Source: Croceivirga sp009797885 (GTDB taxonomy: Bacteria; Bacteroidota; Bacteroidia; Flavobacteriales; Flavobacteriaceae). From it: a stretch of DNA of 64,000 nt. The number at the start of each line of letters is the position of its first letter. The stretch's first letter is position 1. Of this stretch, positions 25,080 to 33,271 are shown one piece after another. Where the stretch lies: positions 1,488,001 through 1,552,000 of the forward strand of contig AP035880.1 in the NCBI GenBank assembly GCA_045866215.1, written 5' to 3'. Below the pieces are notes generated by a model, which saw only the letters and a program-made list of their open reading frames with translations, was not told the origin of the DNA and ran no database searches. A program made the position numbers and the translations under genes.

Positions 25080-25110
25080 TGGCACAATTTCTGCCCCATG
25101 GAAGGCAGAA
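25080..25110 (+). promoter_or_regulatory. Sigma-54-like promoter and dyad upstream of groES
   Basis: TGGCAC at 25080-25085 followed by CTGCC at 25091-25095 gives the GG-N10-GC spacing of sigma-54 promoters (consensus TGGCACG-N4-TTGC), with one mismatch in the -12 part. An overlapping perfect dyad, TTCTGCC (25089-25095) and GGCAGAA (25104-25110), may be an operator. No TAnnTTTG box and no CIRCE element are visible. The groES ATG is 42 bases past the -12 GC. Confidence 0.4.
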
Positions 25111-25135
25111 TTATAAAACCATAAAATTTATACAA

Positions 25136-25414
25136 ATGGCTAAAGTAAATATTAAACCATTGGCAGATAGGGTCTTAATTGAACCCATGGAAGCCGAAAC
25201 CAAAACAGCTTCTGGCATCATCATTCCAGATACGGCAAAAGAAAAGCCCCAAAAAGGAAAAGTTGTGGCAGTGGGACCTGGCACCAAGGATGAAGACATG
25301 ACTGTTAGTGTTGGTGATTCTGTCCTTTACGGAAAATATTCCGGTACCGATCTTAAGTTGGACGGTGTAGATTATTTGATAATGAGGCAGAGCGATATCC
25401 TCGCAATTGTATAA
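25136..25414 (+). CDS. groES: Co-chaperonin GroES
   Basis: Ten-kilodalton lid of the GroEL chamber. The ATG at 25136 (MAKVNIKPLADRVLIEPM) gives 92 residues, the normal length; a longer frame from 25079 would pass through the regulatory dyad. The mobile loop TKTASGIIIPDTAKEKPQKG and the C-terminal DYLIMRQSDILAIV are typical. Paired with groEL 63 bases downstream. Confidence 0.97.
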   Translation: MAKVNIKPLADRVLIEPMEAETKTASGIIIPDTAKEKPQKGKVVAVGPGTKDEDMTVSVGDSVLYGKYSGTDLKLDGVDYLIMRQSDILAIV

Positions 25415-25477
25415 AGTTAAAACGAAGAAATTAATCAACAATTCCCACTACCAAGGGAGTGAAAAACAAAACATATC

Positions 25478-27109
25478 ATGGCAAAAGACATAACTTTTGA
25501 TATCGATGCAAGGGATGGCCTAAAAAAAGGGGTTGATGCATTGGCCAACGCAGTTAAAGTAACGTTGGGTCCCAAAGGAAGAAACGTAATCATAACAAAA
25601 TCCTTTGGTGCACCCCAAGTGACCAAGGATGGGGTAACCGTAGCCAAGGAAATCGAACTTGAAAATGCCCTTGAAAATATGGGTGCACAAATGGTGAAGG
25701 AAGTCGCTTCCAAAACCAACGATTTAGCCGGTGACGGTACAACAACCGCAACCGTTTTGGCCCAGGCAATTGTAAAGGAAGGATTGAAAAACGTAGCCGC
25801 AGGTGCCAACCCAATGGATCTTAAGAGGGGTATCGATAAAGCAGTGGATGCCATTGTTGCGGATTTGGCAAAGCAGTCCAAAAAAGTGGGTGATTCTTCT
25901 GAGAAAATCAAGCAAATTGCCGCTATTTCCGCCAACAATGACGAGGCTATCGGAGATTTGATTTCCCAAGCTTTTGAGAAAGTGGGAAAAGAAGGTGTCA
26001 TTACTGTTGAAGAGGCCAAGGGAACGGATACTTATGTAGATGTAGTGGAAGGAATGCAATTTGACAGAGGATACCTCTCCCCTTATTTTGTTACCGATTC
26101 CGAAAAGATGATAGCAGATTTGGAAAGCCCATATATCCTGTTATTTGACAAGAAAATATCCGCAATGAAGGACCTGCTTCCCGTTTTGGAGCCTGTTGCC
26201 CAGTCCGGGAAACCCCTTTTGATCATTGCGGAGGATGTGGACGGTGAAGCATTGGCTACTTTGGTTGTGAACAAGCTTCGAGGTTCCCTGAAAATTGCTG
26301 CGGTCAAAGCACCCGGTTTTGGTGATCGAAGAAAAGCCATGTTGGAAGATATCGCCATTTTGACCAATGCCACGGTAATTTCTGAAGAAAGAGGGTTTTC
26401 TTTGGAAAATGCCACAGTAGATATGTTGGGTACTACGGAACGTGTCACCATAGACAAGGACAATACTACCATTGTAAACGGTTCCGGTTCCGCAAAGAAT
26501 ATCAAGACCCGCGTAAATCAAATCAAATCACAGATAGAGACCACCACTTCTGATTACGACAAGGAAAAGCTACAGGAGCGTCTGGCCAAATTGGCAGGTG
26601 GTGTGGCCGTTCTTTATGTTGGTGCTGCTTCCGAAGTTGAAATGAAGGAGAAAAAAGATCGTGTGGATGATGCATTGCATGCAACCAGGGCAGCCGTGGA
26701 AGAAGGTATTGTTGCCGGTGGTGGTGTAGCCTTGCTTCGTGCAAAATCAGTATTGAAAAAAGTGGAAACCGAGAATGCTGATGAGGCTACCGGTCTTCAA
26801 ATTGTTACCCGCGCCCTTGAGTCCCCATTGCGTACCATCGTTGAAAACGCTGGGGGAGAAGGTTCCGTGGTCGTCGCCAAAATCCTGGAAGGAAAAGGAG
26901 ATTTTGGATACGACGCCAAGTCCGACAAATATGTTGAAATGATGAAAGCGGGAATTATCGATCCCAAAAAAGTGGCACGTGTTGCTTTGGAAAATGCCGC
27001 TTCCGTTTCTGGTATGATTTTGACCACGGAATGTGCATTGACCGATATCAAGGAAGACACTCCCCCAATGCCTCCAATGGGCGGCGGCGGAATGCCCGGA
27101 ATGATGTAA
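25478..27109 (+). CDS. groEL: Chaperonin GroEL
   Basis: ATP-dependent folding chamber, 543 residues. It begins AKDITFDIDARDGLKKGVDA. The nucleotide-binding loop GDGTTTATVLAQAI, the apical-domain stretch and the AAVEEGIVAGGGVALLRA segment near the C-terminal equatorial part are all intact. It ends in a Gly/Met-rich tail (GGGGMPGMM), the usual flexible end inside the ring. Follows groES and ends at a bidirectional terminator. Confidence 0.98.
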   Translation: MAKDITFDIDARDGLKKGVDALANAVKVTLGPKGRNVIITKSFGAPQVTKDGVTVAKEIELENALENMGAQMVKEVASKTNDLAGDGTTTATVLAQAIVKEGLKNVAAGANPMDLKRGIDKAVDAIVADLAKQSKKVGDSSEKIKQIAAISANNDEAIGDLISQAFEKVGKEGVITVEEAKGTDTYVDVVEGMQFDRGYLSPYFVTDSEKMIADLESPYILLFDKKISAMKDLLPVLEPVAQSGKPLLIIAEDVDGEALATLVVNKLRGSLKIAAVKAPGFGDRRKAMLEDIAILTNATVISEERGFSLENATVDMLGTTERVTIDKDNTTIVNGSGSAKNIKTRVNQIKSQIETTTSDYDKEKLQERLAKLAGGVAVLYVGAASEVEMKEKKDRVDDALHATRAAVEEGIVAGGGVALLRAKSVLKKVETENADEATGLQIVTRALESPLRTIVENAGGEGSVVVAKILEGKGDFGYDAKSDKYVEMMKAGIIDPKKVARVALENAASVSGMILTTECALTDIKEDTPPMPPMGGGGMPGMM

Positions 27110-27152
27110 ATCCATAATACAAACAAGCCCATAACGCTTGTTTGTGAATACT

Positions 27153-27195
27153 AAAACGCCCTGTCTTGAGCGAAATCAAAAGACAGGGCGTTTTT
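27153..27195. terminator. Bidirectional terminator between groEL and the HMA-MauE gene
   Basis: AACGCCCTGTCTT (27155-27167) pairs perfectly with AAGACAGGGCGTT (27180-27192). Runs of A before and T after make it work in both directions for the two converging genes. Confidence 0.9.
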
Positions 27196-27199
27196 ATAT

Positions 27200-27919
27200 T
27201 TATACCATTTGGGCAAGCATCCCAATGGCCATAAGTAACATAATGGCATTTTCAATAAAGGTGGCCTCGGTCATTGGCAATTGTAGTGCCGTACCCAAAC
27301 AAGCGCAACGGATTGCTTTTTTATCCAAAAGGGTTTTGATGACACCATAGGTAGTAATGCCCAAAATCAAAATGGTGGCTATAAGGGCTATTTGGACCTC
27401 AAATCGCATCAGGAACATCAATCCCAATAGCAGTTCCAAAAAAGGATAGATCCAGCCGTACATGGGAATGGCCCTGGCCAAGGGATCATACATTCGAAAG
27501 CTTTCGGGGAACCCCTTTAGGTCCAAAAATTTAAAGAAACTGAAAACAATATAGAACAAGCCCATAAAATCGAGCATGGCCTCCCCTGTATTCCAATCCT
27601 TGTAATGCAAAAGAAAGGCTGCTACAAAGAGGTAGCCGAAAATCAGGAACAAAGGTTTCAGTTGTTGAAATTTGGACTTTTCAACAACTGAATTTTGTTC
27701 ATATGCTTCAGGAACGCCCATTTCCCCCAAACTGTATTTATCGGGAAGTGCCGCCCTTAGGTCCGACAATCCCAAAGGATGTTGCATGGTAATTTCCGCT
27801 TCCCCTTTTTCAAGGTCAACCTCCACCGCATCTATTCCATCCAACTGCAACAGTTTTTCCTTGACCGAAGAGACGCATCCCTGACAGGTCATTCCATCCA
27901 CGGAATAGGTCCGTTTCAT
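27200..27919 (-). CDS. HMA metal-binding domain fused to a MauE-like membrane protein
   Basis: A 239-residue fusion. Residues 1-68 are a heavy-metal-associated domain with the thiol pair MTCQGC (Cys12, Cys15). After a short linker come four to five transmembrane helices resembling the MauE/DoxX group, including DFMGLFYIVFSFFKFLDLKG and a block ending in the motif RCACLGTALQLPMT near residue 200, whose Cys pair faces a membrane surface. It probably passes a soft metal (copper, zinc or mercury) across the inner membrane, or handles thiols. Last gene of the metal operon, two bases after the secreted HMA protein. Metal identity is not determined by sequence. Confidence 0.85.
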   Translation of the reverse strand: MKRTYSVDGMTCQGCVSSVKEKLLQLDGIDAVEVDLEKGEAEITMQHPLGLSDLRAALPDKYSLGEMGVPEAYEQNSVVEKSKFQQLKPLFLIFGYLFVAAFLLHYKDWNTGEAMLDFMGLFYIVFSFFKFLDLKGFPESFRMYDPLARAIPMYGWIYPFLELLLGLMFLMRFEVQIALIATILILGITTYGVIKTLLDKKAIRCACLGTALQLPMTEATFIENAIMLLMAIGMLAQMV

Positions 27920-27921
27920 TA

Positions 27922-28278
27922 CTAGTGTTTTTTGTTATCGTCCGTATCATCCTCACGATACTTGCAACAGGCATGGATATTGTCATATGCCTCCTGGGTT
28001 GCCTTCAATTCTTTGGTATCATGTCCTACAGCGACCAAAGCCGTTTTAATTTCCATGGGATTGGTTTTCCGCTCATCAACAATCAGTGATAGTTGATGGG
28101 AGGGAATATCCCAGTCCGCGAATTTCACCCCAGGTACCCCCAAAGCCGCTTTTTCAATTCGCATTTTGCACATTTCACATCTGCCATCTACCTCAAAGGT
28201 CATTTTCTTGTTCTTTTCTTGTGCGAAACCAATGGTGCCGATCAGAAGAAAAAGTGCAACGATTACATTTTTTTTCAT
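27922..28278 (-). CDS. Secreted heavy-metal-associated (HMA) domain protein
   Basis: A 118-residue periplasmic protein with a signal peptide (KKNVIVALFLLIGTIGFAQ) and one HMA domain. The metal-binding pair is Cys34-x-x-Cys37 in DGRCEMCKMRIEKA. A second Cys pair follows late (HACCKY), then a His/Asp-rich tail. It is likely a periplasmic metallochaperone between the outer-membrane receptor upstream and the HMA-MauE protein downstream. Confidence 0.88.
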   Translation of the reverse strand: MKKNVIVALFLLIGTIGFAQEKNKKMTFEVDGRCEMCKMRIEKAALGVPGVKFADWDIPSHQLSLIVDERKTNPMEIKTALVAVGHDTKELKATQEAYDNIHACCKYREDDTDDNKKH

Positions 28279-28300
28279 TGTTCTATTTTTAGTTATTAAT

Positions 28301-30544
28301 TTATGATTTAAATCGAAACCCCAGATACACCATTCTTCCTAAAATGGGCGCGTATACAATAGTAGTGTCAAAATTTGGTCCAAAAGGGTTGCCTGCGTCC
28401 AAAATAGGATTGGGTTGTGTTACCGCCGTTAGGTTTTCCCCACCAACGTACACTTCAAATTTATTGGAAAACACTTTGGTGACCTGAGCGTTCATTAAAG
28501 TATACCCATCAACAAAATCCCCCAATTGCAAGGGTACGGGATTCGTTGATGTATTGGGAAGACGTTGCTCCCCAACGGCGTGAAGGGTATAATCCAATCG
28601 CCATTGACTTCCATTTTCCTTGGTTTTGGTCTCATAGCCCAAATTGGCAAAAAACCGGTTGCGGGCCACCAATGGCCGTTGTAAAAGCCCTGTTTGGTAT
28701 TGGGTCTTTACATCATAAAATTTGTACGCTGTCCTCAAATCCAAATTGGGTACTATTTCATGGTTCAATTCTATTTGAAGGCTATTGGCATAACTCTCCC
28801 CTTCCAAATTGGAGAAGACCACGGCCCTTGGATTTTCCCAATCCACTACGACCTGATTTTCAAAATCCGTTCGATAAAAATCGATTGAAAAATTCCCAGG
28901 TCGGTCAAATAAGGTGAATCCCTGTAAAAAACTGACTCCAAAATTGATGGCCCGTTCTGCATCAAAACCATAAATATCGCCCCCGTTGCCCAAAAGTTGA
29001 ATGGTCCTAGAAGATCCGAACAGTTGTTGGTTTTCAGCAAATATATTGGCCGCTCTTCTTCCTATACCAAAGGAGCCCCTTAGACTTCCCAGTTCCCAGG
29101 GAGTATACCGGATATGAAAACGCGGAGTGAAAAAATTTCCCAATCGGTTATGCGTATCAAAACGCAAACCCGCGGTAAGGCTCACCTTCTCCAAATTATC
29201 ATAACTGTATTCAAAGAATGCCCCTGCAGAGCGATCGGACCGCACAAAATTGGCATCATTAACCAATTCGTTATAGCCATCATAGGCAAAGGTCAATCCC
29301 GTTTTAAACTTATGTTGCGTGTTTCCAATGATGGAATTAAAAATGAGATTGGAATAAATGCTTTCGTGATCAATATCGTACACATTGAACCCATAGTAGG
29401 AATCCTGTTGATGGTTACTGTACGCCGCCTGAAAGCCAAAACTCTGAAAAGGCAGATTGGGAAATACATATCCCAATTTTAAAGAAGAGTCAAAACGTTG
29501 GGTATCAATTTCACTTCCCCATGCATTGGTGGTGAACCTACCCGTATCCGGGTTAAAATTGGTCTGCCCCACCTGTTTTTCGTCATTTAAAAAACGAAGG
29601 TTAACAAAGCTGACCCAACCCTTTTCGGGATTCTGGTACTGCCATCGATTCTGGATGTTGATCTGATTGGCCAACGGAACGTCCAAAAAATCATCATCGT
29701 TCATATCGACCTCTACCGTACGTTGATTACCATGTAGGTAAAGCCCCGTACTCCATCTGTCGGAAAGTTTGTAATTAAAATGGGTATTTAACTCCAGCCT
29801 CCCATTAAGGTTCGCATAGCCATTTACAAAGATGGGGGTATCCGTAAGGGGTTTGACCAACTCCGTGTTGATTTGGCCGGAAATACTCTCAAACCCATTG
29901 ACCACACTTCCCGCGCCTTTGGTAATTTGAATGCTCTCTATCCAAGTGCCCGGGGTAAACGTAAGCCCATAGGTTTGAGAAGCCCCACGGACCATGGGAA
30001 TGTTCTCCTGGGTGATCAATAGGTACGGACTTGTGAGGCCCAACATCTGGATTTGCTTGGTACCGGTAAGGGCATCATTAAAATTTACGTCAATGGCGGG
30101 ATTGGTCTCAAAACTTTCTGAAAGATTGCAACAAGCGGCTTTGAGCAACTCGGCACTGTTTATGGTTACCACATTTTGAGAGGTAAAATAAGTTTTTTGA
30201 ACAGCTTCCCGTTCTTGTTGGATCACTACTTCGTCCAGTTGATTTGACGGCTTCAACCAATGGTGCACCATTTTTGGCCCATTGATCGTAAGGGTATCCG
30301 CTTGAAATCCAACATAACTGATCACAAGCTTGTTATATGCATTACTAAAGGGAATTGAAAAAAGCCCTTTTTCATCTGTAATGGTCCCAATGGGGGAGTT
30401 GAGCCAATAGACATTGGCACCTTGAAGGCCTATATGTTTACCAGCATCATTAGCTTCCATTACCATGCCTTCAACTTTTTCCTGAGCAATGGAGCAAAAA
30501 ACACTTGTTAGTGTGATGATTAGTAAACCAAAATGTTTTTTCAT
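28301..30544 (-). CDS. TonB-dependent receptor of the metal operon
   Basis: Outer-membrane active transporter of 747 residues. Residues 1-20 are a signal peptide; 24-100 a carboxypeptidase-like regulatory domain; from 118 the plug domain. The plug carries an adjacent cysteine pair, Cys138-Cys139, in LLKAACCNLSESFETNP, a motif I associate with receptors located beside HMA and MauE genes. The barrel ends with LGRMVYLGFRFKS, an aromatic-rich last strand. Operon order: HYC_CC_PP protein, receptor, HMA protein, HMA-MauE. Context suggests uptake of a soft metal or metal complex. Confidence 0.9.
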   Translation of the reverse strand: MKKHFGLLIITLTSVFCSIAQEKVEGMVMEANDAGKHIGLQGANVYWLNSPIGTITDEKGLFSIPFSNAYNKLVISYVGFQADTLTINGPKMVHHWLKPSNQLDEVVIQQEREAVQKTYFTSQNVVTINSAELLKAACCNLSESFETNPAIDVNFNDALTGTKQIQMLGLTSPYLLITQENIPMVRGASQTYGLTFTPGTWIESIQITKGAGSVVNGFESISGQINTELVKPLTDTPIFVNGYANLNGRLELNTHFNYKLSDRWSTGLYLHGNQRTVEVDMNDDDFLDVPLANQINIQNRWQYQNPEKGWVSFVNLRFLNDEKQVGQTNFNPDTGRFTTNAWGSEIDTQRFDSSLKLGYVFPNLPFQSFGFQAAYSNHQQDSYYGFNVYDIDHESIYSNLIFNSIIGNTQHKFKTGLTFAYDGYNELVNDANFVRSDRSAGAFFEYSYDNLEKVSLTAGLRFDTHNRLGNFFTPRFHIRYTPWELGSLRGSFGIGRRAANIFAENQQLFGSSRTIQLLGNGGDIYGFDAERAINFGVSFLQGFTLFDRPGNFSIDFYRTDFENQVVVDWENPRAVVFSNLEGESYANSLQIELNHEIVPNLDLRTAYKFYDVKTQYQTGLLQRPLVARNRFFANLGYETKTKENGSQWRLDYTLHAVGEQRLPNTSTNPVPLQLGDFVDGYTLMNAQVTKVFSNKFEVYVGGENLTAVTQPNPILDAGNPFGPNFDTTIVYAPILGRMVYLGFRFKS

Positions 30545-30616
30545 TAAAATTTAATTTGAATTATGACATTACGGATTAATTCCTACGGTTACAGGAGTAA
30601 CCCTAAAATGCCATTA

Positions 30617-31027
30617 TCAAATTAAAAAGACCTCATGCAGAATATAGAGATCCTGCACCGGTAAAGGGGGTGGGTAATCGGTATTTTTGACAACATCTTT
30701 GGAAGGAACCAAGATCAGTTCCAGGTACGATTGGGCAAAAGCCGCAAGAAAAATTTGTGAATCCAGGTCAAGTTCCTCCCAGGAAAGTTTTAGGTCATCC
30801 TGGCCTTCCATGGTAAAGGATTCGTCGTCACAACAATCCATATCGCCCATGGTCTCACCCATAAAGGTCATGGCTTCTTCCATTCCACAGCTGTCTGCAT
30901 CATGAAAGAATGCAACATCCATAACACGGCCCATGCAAAGGTGTTTTTCAACGGACCACGAGATAGTGGAGAGCAGCACCAACATGGCCAGAAAAGGAGC
31001 AACTATTTTGCGAACCAAATTTTTCAC
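30617..31027 (-). CDS. HYC_CC_PP family protein
   Basis: A 136-residue exported or anchored protein of the HYC_CC_PP family, named for its conserved residues. Here they appear as His29-Leu-Cys31 (EKHLCMG), the pair Cys65-Cys66 (DMDCCDD) and Pro119-Pro121 (YPPPLP). Residues 5-25 form a signal or membrane segment. An additional Cys47 precedes the pair. The start is a GTG at 31027, preceded by a TAnnTTTG box. First gene of the metal operon. The cysteine and histidine pattern suggests metal binding; the biochemical role is unknown. Confidence 0.85.
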   Translation of the reverse strand: MKNLVRKIVAPFLAMLVLLSTISWSVEKHLCMGRVMDVAFFHDADSCGMEEAMTFMGETMGDMDCCDDESFTMEGQDDLKLSWEELDLDSQIFLAAFAQSYLELILVPSKDVVKNTDYPPPLPVQDLYILHEVFLI

Positions 31028-31031
31028 TTTG

Positions 31032-31039
31032 CAAATTTA
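31032..31039 (-). promoter_or_regulatory. -7 box for the metal operon
   Basis: Minus-strand TAAATTTG matches TAnnTTTG exactly, only four bases before the GTG start. A TTTG upstream is at 15 bases, shorter than normal. If used, the transcript is nearly leaderless. Confidence 0.4.
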
Positions 31040-31142
31040 CAAAATACAGAAATCCAAACCGGCCCGTTAACCTACTTTTAAGAAGCCATGGATTGTAATT
31101 TATTGAAATTTCAACGACTTTTACTCTTTAATTATTTTACAC

Positions 31143-31595
31143 ATGTTTGATTCGTTAAAGGAAAAAGTTGAGGAAACCATAGCCAAATCGGATCTCACAT
31201 CCACCGAGAAAATGCAACGGATTTGTGATGACCTGAAAACAACGATTGATTACTACGATTGGGTAGGCTTCTATTTCAAAAACGGGGACAAACGTGAATT
31301 GAAATTGGGTCCGTATGCGGGGGAACCCACCGACCACACTATAATTCCATTTGGAAAAGGCATCTGCGGACAAGTTGCGGAAAGCAATCAAAATTTTGTA
31401 GTGCCCGATGTTCATGCCCAGGACAATTACATTGCCTGTAGCCTCACGGTAAAGTCGGAAATCGTAGTTCCCCTTTTCAAAAATGGAGAGAACATCGGAC
31501 AAATTGATATTGATTCGAACACCCCTGACCCTTTCTCTGAGTCCGACGAACGCTTTCTGGAATTCGTGAATGAAAAAGTGGCCGAAATTCTTTAA
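31143..31595 (+). CDS. GAF-domain free methionine-(R)-sulfoxide reductase
   Basis: A stand-alone GAF-domain protein of 150 residues matching the fRMsr (MsrC) group, which reduces free methionine-R-sulfoxide with thioredoxin. The family pattern is clear: DWVGFYF near residue 40, IPFGKGICGQVAE with Cys75, VPDVHAQDNYIACS with Cys99, then SEIVVPLF. The third family cysteine position (between these two) is Asn here (DNYIAC), so the resolving step may differ. Stands before purH; divergent from the metal operon. Confidence 0.85.
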   Translation: MFDSLKEKVEETIAKSDLTSTEKMQRICDDLKTTIDYYDWVGFYFKNGDKRELKLGPYAGEPTDHTIIPFGKGICGQVAESNQNFVVPDVHAQDNYIACSLTVKSEIVVPLFKNGENIGQIDIDSNTPDPFSESDERFLEFVNEKVAEIL

Positions 31596-31647
31596 AACTT
31601 TAGCCGTTTTGTTGATAAACCACTATTAATCATCCTTTTAAAAAAGG

Positions 31648-31655
31648 TATTTTTG
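31648..31655 (+). promoter_or_regulatory. -7 box for purH
   Basis: TATTTTTG matches TAnnTTTG exactly, 29 bases before the purH ATG. No -33 TTG at normal distance. Confidence 0.4.
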
Positions 31656-31684
31656 AAGCTTTAATTTTCGCAGCTTAAATACCT

Positions 31685-33217
31685 ATGAATACCACCAAAA
31701 AAGCTTCTTCGGCACTTGTTTCCGTCTTCCATAAAGACGGTTTGGAACCTATTGTAAAAAAGTTGGACGAACTGGGGGTCACCTTATATTCTACGGGAGG
31801 CACCGAAAAGTTTATCACCGACCTTGGCATTGCCGTTGTCCCGGTCGAGGAGGTCACCAGCTACCCCTCCATATTGGGTGGACGGGTGAAGACCCTCCAC
31901 CCTAAAGTATTTGGGGGTATTTTGAATAGACAGGACCACGATGGGGATATGGCCCAATTGGAGGAGTTTGGTATTCCACAAATCGACATTGTCATAGTGG
32001 ACCTTTACCCTTTTGAAAAAACAGTGGCCAGTGGGGCATCGGAACAGGATATCATCGAAAAAATTGACATTGGTGGCATCTCATTGATCCGGGCCGCGGC
32101 AAAGAATTTTAAGGACGTGCTATGCCTTTCCTCAATGGAGGACTATGGAAAATTCCTTGAGGTGATTACGGAAGGTAATGGGGAAACCTCTTTGGAACAA
32201 CGAAAATGGTTTGCCACGAGGGCTTTTAATATTTCCTCACACTACGATTCCGCCATCTTCAACTATTTCAATGCCGATCATGACCAGGCCGCGCTAAAAA
32301 TAAGTGAGACGAAAGGCAAGGTGCTGCGCTATGGGGAAAATCCACATCAAAAGGGGTTCTTTTTTGGTGATTTTGAGGCCATGTTCGACAAACTGCATGG
32401 CAAGGAACTCTCATACAACAATCTTTTGGATGTGGATGCTGCCGTTAACCTCATGGAAGAGTTTAAAAACGACGAGCCCACCTTTGCCATTTTAAAGCAC
32501 AATAACGCCTGTGGGCTGGCAACGCGCCCAACCCTAGGGCAAGCTTACGTTGATGCCCTTGCCGGTGATCCAGTATCCGCTTTTGGGGGCATCCTGATTT
32601 CAAATACCGAAATTGATTTGCCCACAGCCGAGGAGATCCATAAATTGTTCTGTGAGGTGGTCATTGCCCCTTCCTTTTCCAAGGATGCTTTGGACATCCT
32701 CAAAGGAAAGAAAAACCGGATCATTCTCGTCCAAAAACCTGTCGAACTTCCACAAATGCTGGTTCGCACTTGTTTAAACGGAGCACTACTGCAGGAAAAG
32801 GACAATAAAACGGATGCGGTAACGGATTTGGATTATGTCACGAATAGCAAACCAACGGAGAAGGAACTGGATGATCTTATTTTTGCCTCAAAGTTGTGCA
32901 AGCATACCAAGAGCAACACTATTGTCCTGGCCAAAAACAAACAACTTTGCGCAAGTGGCACCGGACAGACCTCACGGGTGGATGCCCTGAACCAAGCCAT
33001 CCATAAGGCCAACCACTTCAAATTTGATTTGAAGGGTGCGGTAATGGCAAGTGATGCCTTTTTTCCCTTTCCCGATTGTGTGGAGATTGCGGATAAGGCA
33101 GGAATAAAAAGTGTCATTCAACCTGGAGGTTCCATAAAAGACCAATTAAGCATCGATTATTGCAATACAAACGCAATATCCATGGTAATGACGGGCACTA
33201 GGCATTTTAAGCATTAA
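31685..33217 (+). CDS. purH: Bifunctional AICAR transformylase / IMP cyclohydrolase
   Basis: Catalyses the last two steps of IMP synthesis; 510 residues, normal for PurH. The N-terminal MGS-like IMP cyclohydrolase domain shows STGGTEKFI and the signature SYPSILGGRVKTLHPKVFGG. The C-terminal transformylase domain contains RYGENPHQKGFF, FAILKHNNACGLATRP and the final GTRHFKH. It is followed 54 bases later by mreB with its own promoter box. Confidence 0.97.
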   Translation: MNTTKKASSALVSVFHKDGLEPIVKKLDELGVTLYSTGGTEKFITDLGIAVVPVEEVTSYPSILGGRVKTLHPKVFGGILNRQDHDGDMAQLEEFGIPQIDIVIVDLYPFEKTVASGASEQDIIEKIDIGGISLIRAAAKNFKDVLCLSSMEDYGKFLEVITEGNGETSLEQRKWFATRAFNISSHYDSAIFNYFNADHDQAALKISETKGKVLRYGENPHQKGFFFGDFEAMFDKLHGKELSYNNLLDVDAAVNLMEEFKNDEPTFAILKHNNACGLATRPTLGQAYVDALAGDPVSAFGGILISNTEIDLPTAEEIHKLFCEVVIAPSFSKDALDILKGKKNRIILVQKPVELPQMLVRTCLNGALLQEKDNKTDAVTDLDYVTNSKPTEKELDDLIFASKLCKHTKSNTIVLAKNKQLCASGTGQTSRVDALNQAIHKANHFKFDLKGAVMASDAFFPFPDCVEIADKAGIKSVIQPGGSIKDQLSIDYCNTNAISMVMTGTRHFKH

Positions 33218-33223
33218 TTTTTC

Positions 33224-33231
33224 TACTTTTG
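33224..33231 (+). promoter_or_regulatory. -7 box for the mre operon
   Basis: TACTTTTG matches TAnnTTTG exactly, 40 bases before the mreB ATG; no clear -33 element. Confidence 0.5.
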
Positions 33232-33271
33232 CCGAGAAAATTTACCTTTAATCCGATATTAAATACGCTTT

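Noticed and set aside
25018..25135. CIRCE heat-shock operator upstream of groES
   Set aside because: The dyad here (TTCTGCC/GGCAGAA, 8-base centre) does not resemble TTAGCACTC-N9-GAGTGCTAA.
31103..31114. Palindrome TTGAAATTTCAA between the metal operon and the reductase gene
   Set aside because: AT-rich 12-base palindromes are expected by chance in such spacers and it does not sit on a promoter box.
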